A DNA stretch of 6,223 nt from Spirochaetota bacterium (GTDB taxonomy: Bacteria > Spirochaetota > JAGLSM01 > JAKPMW01), in the NCBI GenBank assembly GCA_029548715.1, contig JAKPMW010000417.1, forward strand, positions 1 to 6,223. Reading direction: 5' to 3'. The notes below the pieces were generated by a model. It ran no database searches, was not told the DNA's origin, and was given only the letters and a program-made list of their open reading frames with translations. Numbering within the stretch: the first letter of the stretch is position 1; each line of letters starts with the position of its first letter. This document shows positions 1 to 4,947 of the stretch, in pieces. The position numbers and the translations under genes are program-made.

Positions 1-1
1 C

Positions 2-1213
2 GTCCAGACTGCCTGGGCCGGCGGTGATATTGAAGGCAAGACTCCGGTCCTGGGCAAGGGCCGCACGCCTCTTTCCGAGATTTCGGCGACCATCCCCAAC
101 GGGATAGGTACCCTGAGTTTCAAATATCGTCAGCCCTACTCATCACTTGTCAGTCTTGACGTGTACGCCGGAGCGACCAAGCTTGGAACGGTCACCTCAA
201 GCGGATCCACCACCACCGTCTACGAGGCGTCATTTACCGTCAACATGAGCGGCAGCGTGACCCTGCGTTTTGTCCAGCCCAGCACAACAGCCGGTCAGGT
301 CTCGATCGACAATATCACCTGGACAACCCCGGGATCGGTTGCCACCTCGAGTTCGTCTTCGGTGGCCGCATCCTCATCAAGCAGTGCAGCCCCTGTGTCA
401 GGCGCCAAAATCAAGATTGGCTCGTTCAACATCGAGATTTTTGGTACGACCAAGATCAGCCGGGCAAACACCCTGCGGGTACTGGCCCAGGTAGCGACGA
501 ATTATGATATCATGGCCGTCCAGGAAGTCGGGTCCAACAGCAATCCGTCAGAATCAACCGCAACCACCGTCATGGAGACCTATATTGCCGAGATCAACTC
601 GATCGCCGGTCCCGCTGCCTATTCATATGTCCGCGGACACCAGTACGCCTTCGTCTACCGCAACAGCACGATCAACAAGCATGCTTCGCAGCTCTACAGC
701 GGGAGCCAGACGTTTGCCTACGTGCCACTGGTTGCCAACTTCTCGGTCAAAAACGGAAACTTCGACTTCTCGATGATCTCAATCCACACCAGTCCCTCAC
801 TGGCCAACACGGAGATTCCGGCACTCAAAACCGTGATGAGTGAGGTCAAGGCACTCTACAACGAGAACGATGTCATCTGCGTGGGCGATTACAATGCTGA
901 CGGGAGCTATTACAGCGCCGGTACGGTCACCCAGGGCTGGTTGAACGGATTTGATCCCTCGGTCTATATCACGGCCATCAAAAACGGGAGCGACACCACG
1001 GTCTCCGTCAACAATACCTACACCTACGACCGGATGCAGATGTTTACAGCATACAGCACCCAGGACTTTACCGGGACAACGGGTGTACTGCGCTTTGCCG
1101 AGGTGTACGACATCTCGCTTTGCGAAGGCCCGTCCGAGACAGGGATTGAGGGCAACCTCTCCGATCATTACCCGGTCTGGGCCGAGTTTTACGCCGACCG
1201 CGATACGGACTGA
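2..1213 (+). CDS. Endonuclease/exonuclease/phosphatase (DNase I-like) family protein, probably secreted, 5' end missing
   Basis: The frame is open from base 2, so the N-terminus lies outside the window; 403 residues are visible and the stop is TGA at 1211-1213. Residues 1-113 form a beta-rich module ending in VSIDNITW, like the sandwich domains attached to extracellular nucleases. Residues 115-133 are a Ser/Ala linker (SSSSSVAASSSSS), typical of exported multidomain enzymes. From about residue 135 to the end is an EEP domain. Its motifs are SFNIE (Asn143), QEV (Glu175), SIHTS (His262), GDYNAD (Asp296, Asn298) and SDHYPV (Asp388, His389), which match the metal-binding and catalytic positions of DNase I-like phosphodiesterases. 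The family cleaves phosphodiester bonds with a divalent metal; DNA or RNA is the likely substrate, but this cannot be read from sequence. Secretion is inferred from the linker and beta domain, since no signal peptide is visible. The gene is separated from the flagellar genes by a terminator-like hairpin and a non-coding gap, so a flagellar role is unlikely. Confidence 0.88.
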   Translation, partial: VQTAWAGGDIEGKTPVLGKGRTPLSEISATIPNGIGTLSFKYRQPYSSLVSLDVYAGATKLGTVTSSGSTTTVYEASFTVNMSGSVTLRFVQPSTTAGQVSIDNITWTTPGSVATSSSSSVAASSSSSAAPVSGAKIKIGSFNIEIFGTTKISRANTLRVLAQVATNYDIMAVQEVGSNSNPSESTATTVMETYIAEINSIAGPAAYSYVRGHQYAFVYRNSTINKHASQLYSGSQTFAYVPLVANFSVKNGNFDFSMISIHTSPSLANTEIPALKTVMSEVKALYNENDVICVGDYNADGSYYSAGTVTQGWLNGFDPSVYITAIKNGSDTTVSVNNTYTYDRMQMFTAYSTQDFTGTTGVLRFAEVYDISLCEGPSETGIEGNLSDHYPVWAEFYADRDTD

Positions 1214-1236
1214 GACTGGATCCTGATCCGAAAGTT

Positions 1237-1275
1237 ACAACCCGGCCGGAGCGATTTCGGTCGGGTTGTCGTTTT
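1237..1275 (+). terminator. Rho-independent terminator after the nuclease gene
   Basis: It starts 23 bases after the nuclease stop. The 14-base arms at 1237-1250 and 1256-1269 pair along their whole length: 12 Watson-Crick pairs and two G-U wobbles when the + strand is transcribed, closed by a 5-base loop (GCGAT). The tail is CGTTTTCT, a short and imperfect T-run. Stem strength and position support intrinsic termination of the nuclease transcript, and the weak T-run is the main doubt. On the opposite strand the wobbles become A-C mismatches and there is no T-tract, so this looks unidirectional. Confidence 0.75.
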
Positions 1276-1464
1276 CTGTGTCCCTTTGCCGGTGCCGGCG
1301 TGCGTATACACCGGGGGCGTACTGGCAGGCCGGCTAATCCCGGATTAAATTCTGCTTGTGCCTTGCTGCCTGTTTTCCCGACGCGGTGACCAGGCCGGGA
1401 CGTGTCCCGCCACCTGCCCCTTGCGTTCCCATCCTCCGGGTGCCCGAGTCCCTCTGCAACCCCC

Positions 1465-1494
1465 TTGCGTGCAGGGCCTGCGGGATAGTATTAT
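1465..1494 (+). promoter_or_regulatory. Candidate sigma70-type promoter for the flagellar operon
   Basis: TTGCGT (1465-1470; three of six matches to TTGACA) is followed after 18 bases by TATTAT (1489-1494; five of six matches to TATAAT). Transcription would start near 1501, giving a leader of about 35 bases before the flbB start at 1536. The position is right, but the -35 box is weak. Spirochaete motility operons can be driven by sigma70-like promoters, so the class is plausible. Confidence 0.35.
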
Positions 1495-1525
1495 TTCGAC
1501 GTTGGCTCAGAGACGCAGGCAAAAA

Positions 1526-1534
1526 GAGGGAAGG
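1526..1534 (+). promoter_or_regulatory. Ribosome binding site that fixes the flbB start
   Basis: The purine run GAGGGAAGG ends one base before ATG at 1536, with its GAGGG core five bases upstream of the start codon. It supports the ATG at 1536 over the TTG at 1356, which would add a Cys/Pro-rich extension in front of the membrane segment. Confidence 0.65.
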
Positions 1535-1535
1535 C

Positions 1536-2150
1536 ATGAAGCGCGATACCCGAAAAATAGTGATGGCTGTACTGCTCAATCTCTTTTTGGGTGCCGTCTT
1601 GCTGTACGTGCTCGACATGACAGGAGCGATGACCTTTGAAAGCATCCTGTCCTCGATCGGACTCTCCGAGGGGGAGGCGATCAAGATCGAGGACCGCTTC
1701 CTGCTCGAACGCGAAGAGCTCAACAAGCAGTGGCTGGTCTTGTCACTCAAGGAAAAGGAGTATGATGACAAGATCCATCAGCTCAAGACCAATGACCAGC
1801 GACTCAAGGACAAAGAGGACCAGCTCAAGGGCCTCGAAAAGCAGTTGCGCGAGCGTGAAAAAAAGGCCGCCGAGACCGAGATGGAAAAGGTCAGGCGGAG
1901 CGAGCGCGTCAAGCTTGTGGCCGAACAGTTGATGAACATGCCGCCCAAGGATGCCGTGCCCCGGCTTGAGGCCCAGACGGACGACCTCCTCATTATTGAT
2001 ATTCTGCAGGCCATGGATGCCATCGCTGCCGATCAGGGCAAGCGCTCGATTGTGCCCTATCTCCTCTCTCTCATGAAGGGCGAACGTGCCGCAGTGATCC
2101 AGCGCAAGATGGCCAATATTACCACCCTGACCAACGAACCGGAGTTTTGA
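1536..2150 (+). CDS. flbB: Periplasmic flagellar collar protein FlbB
   Basis: The protein has 204 residues. Residues 1-7 are basic (MKRDTRK) and are followed by one membrane segment at about 8-26 (IVMAVLLNLFLGAVLLYVL). A highly charged coiled coil spans roughly 57-128 (for example KEKEYDDKIHQLK and LEKQLREREKK). The C-terminal part, about 128-197, resembles an MgtE_N-type helical domain (LMNMPPKDAVPRL, LLIIDILQAMDA, SLMKGERAAVIQRKM). This architecture and the place just before fliK and flgD match FlbB of spirochaetes, a component of the collar that surrounds the periplasmic flagellar motor and helps recruit stators; that role is known from Borrelia and inferred here. The start is chosen from the ribosome binding site and because the basic-plus-hydrophobic N-terminus begins there. 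It is the first flagellar gene visible; in other spirochaetes fliG, fliH, fliI and fliJ usually precede it. An alternative description is a generic MotE/MgtE_N-like protein, which the context makes less likely. Confidence 0.85.
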   Translation: MKRDTRKIVMAVLLNLFLGAVLLYVLDMTGAMTFESILSSIGLSEGEAIKIEDRFLLEREELNKQWLVLSLKEKEYDDKIHQLKTNDQRLKDKEDQLKGLEKQLREREKKAAETEMEKVRRSERVKLVAEQLMNMPPKDAVPRLEAQTDDLLIIDILQAMDAIAADQGKRSIVPYLLSLMKGERAAVIQRKMANITTLTNEPEF

Positions 2151-2330
2151 CGCCGGAAGTGCCTTTCAAGACAGGTGTTTGCCTTTCCCGGCCGGGATGG
2201 TTGCTGCCGGCCTGGTCTGGCCCGTGTGCTCGTGAGCGCAGCGCAGCCCGTATCTCTTCCTGATAATCTTCATCAATGAGTCAGCGATTTCTTCCGATGC
2301 TTGGGAAAAGACCCATGAAAGGAGGAAGGG
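2151..2330 (+). other. 180-base gap between flbB and fliK with a possible hairpin
   Basis: No gene is supported here. The best structure pairs GGCCGG (2190-2195) with CCGGCC (2207-2212) around an 11-base loop, extended by two G-C pairs beyond one mismatch (2187-2188 with 2214-2215). It overlaps the perfect 12-base palindrome TCCCGGCCGGGA (2186-2197), so two folds compete. No T-run follows, so it does not look like a terminator; an mRNA processing or stability element is possible. The gap is long for genes expected to be co-transcribed, and I found no good promoter in it. Confidence 0.35.
2318..2325 (+). promoter_or_regulatory. Strong ribosome binding site of fliK
   Basis: AAAGGAGG lies five bases upstream of the ATG at 2331. 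It is the best Shine-Dalgarno match in the window and fixes the fliK start. Confidence 0.8.
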
Positions 2331-3890
2331 ATGCAGGTGCTTGCAGATGTGATGCTGCTGCGCAGCGCGGATCCAGTGCGACCCGGACTGCCGCCGGTAT
2401 TCGAAGCCAGGCCGCATGAGACCGTCAGCCAGCCAGCAGGTTTTTCAAGCCTGCTCTCCGAGGCGCTCAAGCCGCCCGAACCCTGGAGGGAGAGTTCGCC
2501 CCCCAGTGCCCAGCCCGAGACTGCGGTGCGCGAGGAGCATGTTGCAGCCGGAGAGGAAGCTGAGGCGCGGACACGGGAGACACAGCGCCGGCCAAGGGAG
2601 CGCGAGACGGGCAGGAATAAGGCGGATCCCCGGGAAGAGGCCCTCCGTTGCGAAGAGGATGCGTGCAGGCGTGTTCTGGTCCGGTTGACGGGGGAACAGA
2701 GTCCAACCGAGGGGGGGGCGCCCGGAGCCGGAAAGGCTGTCTCTGCCGGACAGGCCCGTGAGGTTTCAGGAGTTGTCCGGGAAGTTGCCGGACTCGTGCG
2801 CTCGCTGAAGGCGGTATTGCAGGATTCGCAAAAAAGCGGGACCGAGCCGGGCGAGAAGCGGGCAGATGAGGCCCTGAAGAGCATACAGGCGCTGCTGGAC
2901 CTGTTGCACGGAGTCATACCCAAACCGCGGATGGAGGCTGCCGAAAAGGCCGCCAGCGGAGCGGAGACGGCCCTCGCGGGCGTCAAGCGCAGGGAGACGG
3001 GAGTGCAACCGGGGGCGGTGACGAAGGCGATCACTGAATTTCTGGCCGAGATACCCGCGGTCAAGGATCTTGTGGCGGCGCTGACGCCGAAAACCCGGGA
3101 GGGTGAAAAGCCCGAGATCAGGAGTACCCGGAAAACGCACGGGACGGTCCATGCCGATGGTGAGCAGGCCCGTGTCCGTGAAGACGGGGTACGGATGCGG
3201 CTTGATGTGCGTGACCAGCGCGTCAACGATCCGCACAGCCTGCGCGAGATGGTGCGGATCGTCCGGCGGCAGGCGGGTGAGGCGGCAGAGCCGCGTGTGG
3301 CGGGTGAAAAGGCTTCGCCCGTTCCTCCGCCTGAAAACGGGGTCATGCCGCCGGTGAGTGCACCCAAGGCCGGGCGGGAATCGTCTCTCTTCATGCAGCA
3401 GGACCAGTCAGCCCGGATGACCCAGGCCCTGAAGAAGACGGCTCCGGCCGACCCGCTTCCCAATGCCCGCCAGATCGTGGAGCAGGTCGTTTCCCGGGCC
3501 CGGGTTACGGTCAAGAGCGGGATGACCGAGATGCATCTGCAGTTGAACCCCCGCAATATGGGCCGGGTAGGGATGCATTTTACGGTCAATGCCGAGGGCG
3601 AGCTGACGGCCAAACTGATGGCGTCCAATGATGCGGTTCGCCAGTATCTCCAGGACAACCTTTCGGGCTTTACCCGGGATCTGGCTGATGCCGGGGTGGT
3701 TGTCGCGAAGATCGAGGTGTCCGCGGAGGGGCCGGGCCGCCAGTTTTCCCGGGATGGCCGGAGTGAGCGGCCTGAAGATGACTGGCAGGTATCAACGGGT
3801 CATGCCCCGGCTGGAAGCGCTGAGCGGGCCATTGAGGAGATGACTCTCCGGCGTCCTCGGGGTGAAGGGCAGCTCGATGTCCTCGCGTGA
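2331..3890 (+). CDS. fliK: Flagellar hook-length control protein FliK
   Basis: The protein has 519 residues. The C-terminal region, about 378-465, is a Flg_hook (FliK_C) domain: it contains MHLQLNPRNMGRVGMHF (401-417), fitting the family pattern of alternating Leu with Pro and Gly before a Val-rich strand, and then NAEGELTAKLMASNDAVRQY and a final strand near VVVAKIEVSAE. Residues 1-375 are low-complexity, rich in Arg, Glu, Ala, Gly and Pro and probably largely unstructured, as expected for the exported ruler part of FliK. A short segment near residue 39 (FSSLLSEAL) resembles the N-terminal export segment of other FliK proteins. FliK is secreted during hook assembly, measures hook length and switches the export gate (FlhB) to filament substrates. 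The place between flbB and flgD is the usual one in spirochaetes, where the gene has also been called flbC. A run of eight G at 2711-2718 lies in the ruler part. A 461-codon open frame on the opposite strand is a composition shadow. Confidence 0.9.
   Translation: MQVLADVMLLRSADPVRPGLPPVFEARPHETVSQPAGFSSLLSEALKPPEPWRESSPPSAQPETAVREEHVAAGEEAEARTRETQRRPRERETGRNKADPREEALRCEEDACRRVLVRLTGEQSPTEGGAPGAGKAVSAGQAREVSGVVREVAGLVRSLKAVLQDSQKSGTEPGEKRADEALKSIQALLDLLHGVIPKPRMEAAEKAASGAETALAGVKRRETGVQPGAVTKAITEFLAEIPAVKDLVAALTPKTREGEKPEIRSTRKTHGTVHADGEQARVREDGVRMRLDVRDQRVNDPHSLREMVRIVRRQAGEAAEPRVAGEKASPVPPPENGVMPPVSAPKAGRESSLFMQQDQSARMTQALKKTAPADPLPNARQIVEQVVSRARVTVKSGMTEMHLQLNPRNMGRVGMHFTVNAEGELTAKLMASNDAVRQYLQDNLSGFTRDLADAGVVVAKIEVSAEGPGRQFSRDGRSERPEDDWQVSTGHAPAGSAERAIEEMTLRRPRGEGQLDVLA
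2711..2718 (+). repeat. Eight-G homopolymer inside fliK
   Basis: Eight consecutive G residues lie at codons 127-130 of fliK, encoding part of TEGGAPG. It is the longest single-base run I see in the window. Loss of one G would lead to a stop at 2806-2808 and gain of one G to a stop at 2759-2761, so either change would remove the whole C-terminal domain. Confidence 0.9.
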
Positions 3891-3960
3891 ACCGGGATGC
3901 GTCCATCCGGGAAACTGAAGGCTGTTCCTCAAAAACAACAGACAGAAAGGCAGATACACC

Positions 3961-4425
3961 ATGGAAATCAGCACAACACTTGATCCGGCCCAGCTTGCAG
4001 CGACACGCCGTCATGTGGACATGCACAACGCAGAACTCAAAGCCAAGGGCGTCAATACTGAAAAGGATCTCGGTCAGGACAAGTACCTCAAGCTTTTGGT
4101 GACGCAGCTGCGCTACCAGGATCCGCAAAACCCCCTGCAAAACCATGAGTTTGCGGCCCAGATGGCCCAGTTTTCGGCACTGGAGCAGATGACAAAGATG
4201 AACAGCTCAATGGAAAAGGTGATTGCCTCTGCCAGGGCCGGAGAGAGCTACAACATGCTGGGCAAGGAGGTCACCTGGCTGGATGCCGATACCAAAGAGA
4301 TGCACAGGGGTGTGGTCAAGGCGGTCGTTCTTGCCGACAATCGCCCCATGCTGCGGGTGGGGAACATCGATGTCGATCCGTCAAAGATCGCGGGTGTGCA
4401 CCTGCCGAAGGCTGCAGGTGAGTGA
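3961..4425 (+). CDS. flgD: Flagellar hook assembly scaffold FlgD (short form)
   Basis: The protein has 154 residues. The FlgD core is clear: DLGQDKYLKLLVTQLRYQDP (36-55), then NPLQNHEFAAQMAQFSALEQ (57-76) and MTKMNSS. Residues 96-147 (SYNMLGKEVTWLD, GVVKAVVLADNRPMLRVG, IDVDPSKIAGV) look like one SH3/Tudor-like beta domain. The Ig/FnIII-like domain of the roughly 230-residue enterobacterial FlgD is absent, giving a short form also seen in spirochaetes and Firmicutes. FlgD sits at the tip of the growing hook, lets FlgE subunits polymerise and is later replaced. The N-terminus is hydrophilic with no cleaved signal, as expected for a substrate of the flagellar export apparatus. A weak ribosome binding site, AGAAAGG (3944-3950), lies ten bases upstream of the ATG. 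The 70-base gap after fliK contains no gene or clear terminator, so co-transcription is likely. Confidence 0.93.
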   Translation: MEISTTLDPAQLAATRRHVDMHNAELKAKGVNTEKDLGQDKYLKLLVTQLRYQDPQNPLQNHEFAAQMAQFSALEQMTKMNSSMEKVIASARAGESYNMLGKEVTWLDADTKEMHRGVVKAVVLADNRPMLRVGNIDVDPSKIAGVHLPKAAGE

Positions 4426-4440
4426 CAAAGGAGATCAGGC

Positions 4441-4854
4441 ATGCTTGACGCCAGTCATATAGCCAGACAGTTTGCCACCAGACCGGCCGTGCATGCACGG
4501 GATACCGCTGTGGCAGGACATCAGCCGAAGATGGCAGCTTCGCATGAGGGCCCGTCATTTGGCGAGCTCCTTGACCAGGCTTCCAGTCAGGCCAGTGGTG
4601 AACTCAAGTTTTCAAAGCACGCACAAAAGCGTCTGGCCTCGCGGAATATTGATTTCTCTGCGGGGGATATGGAAAAGCTGCAGCAGGCGATTGATGTGGC
4701 CCGCAAGAAAGGAGCGCGAGACAGTCTCGTCCTCATGGGTGATCTGGCCCTTGTGGTGAGCGTAAAAAACAACACGGTGATTACGGCAGTCGACGAGGGT
4801 TCGACAAAGGAAAATGTCTTTACCAATATCGACAGCGCTGTGATTGCCAGGTAG
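4441..4854 (+). CDS. Conserved flagellar operon protein (TIGR02530-type), function unknown
   Basis: The protein has 137 residues. The N-terminal 50 are polar and variable in character. The conserved-looking part starts at LKFSKHAQKRLASRNI (55-70) and continues through a helix (MEKLQQAIDVARKKGARD, 77-94), a hydrophobic beta pair (SLVLMGDLALVVSVKNNTVI, 95-114) and the end motif NVFTNIDSAV (125-134). I recognise this as the flagellar operon protein family TIGR02530, found between flgD and flgE in spirochaetes and Firmicutes. No role is firmly assigned as far as I know. There is no membrane segment, signal peptide or cysteine, so it is probably cytoplasmic or exported by the flagellar apparatus. 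The start is well supported: AAAGGAG at 4427-4433 lies seven bases before ATG, and the gene begins 15 bases after the flgD stop. A chaperone or assembly factor for FlgD or FlgE is an inference from position only. Confidence 0.82.
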   Translation: MLDASHIARQFATRPAVHARDTAVAGHQPKMAASHEGPSFGELLDQASSQASGELKFSKHAQKRLASRNIDFSAGDMEKLQQAIDVARKKGARDSLVLMGDLALVVSVKNNTVITAVDEGSTKENVFTNIDSAVIAR

Positions 4855-4947
4855 GTGAGTACCGCGGACGCGGCCGGTCCCTTCCCGGGAAGCTGCGACG
4901 CATGCTGTACACAACAATTCCATCTCGGGAAAGGAGCAGTACACGCC
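4855..4947 (+). other. 93-base gap upstream of flgE with a 12-base palindrome
   Basis: It contains the perfect palindrome CTTCCCGGGAAG (4881-4892), not followed by a T-run, and an imperfect direct repeat, GCTGTACAC (4904-4912) and GCAGTACAC (4936-4944). AAGGAG (4931-4936) is the flgE ribosome binding site. No clear promoter is seen. Confidence 0.4.

Larger units (their letters stand above)
1276..1535. other. Non-coding gap before the flagellar operon, with small inverted repeats
   Basis: No convincing gene is seen here on either strand. The flbB frame stays open back to a TTG at 1356, but the added 60 residues are rich in Pro, Cys and Arg and do not resemble the protein that follows. Short inverted repeats are present: TAATCC-C-GGATTA at 1335-1347, CGGGAC-GT-GTCCCG at 1396-1409, and a 7-base pair GCCTGCG (1476-1482) with CGCAGGC (1514-1520), which brackets the candidate -10 box and the bases just upstream of the flbB ribosome binding site. 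None is followed by a T-run. The region most likely holds the operon promoter and leader. No clear sigma28-type element was found. Confidence 0.6.

Noticed and set aside
1356..1535. N-terminal extension of flbB to the TTG at 1356
   Set aside because: The extra 60 residues are Cys/Pro/Arg-rich and sit in front of a normal basic-plus-hydrophobic N-terminus. The ATG at 1536 has a good ribosome binding site.
2186..2197. Palindrome TCCCGGCCGGGA before fliK compared with CTTCCCGGGAAG (4881-4892) before flgE as a shared operator
   Set aside because: The two differ in centre and flanks. Perfect 12-base palindromes are expected about once or twice in 6 kb by chance, more in G+C-rich DNA, so a shared regulator is not supported.
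2276..2330. ATG at 2276 and ATG at 2315 as starts of a small leader peptide before fliK
   Set aside because: Both are in another frame from fliK, lack a Shine-Dalgarno sequence, and would read through the fliK ribosome binding site into an unremarkable sequence.
2273..3658. A 461-codon open frame on the - strand opposite fliK
   Set aside because: Its translation is rich in Ser, Arg and Ala with no recognisable motif. It lies opposite a recognised FliK and reflects G+C-rich codon use, so it is a shadow.
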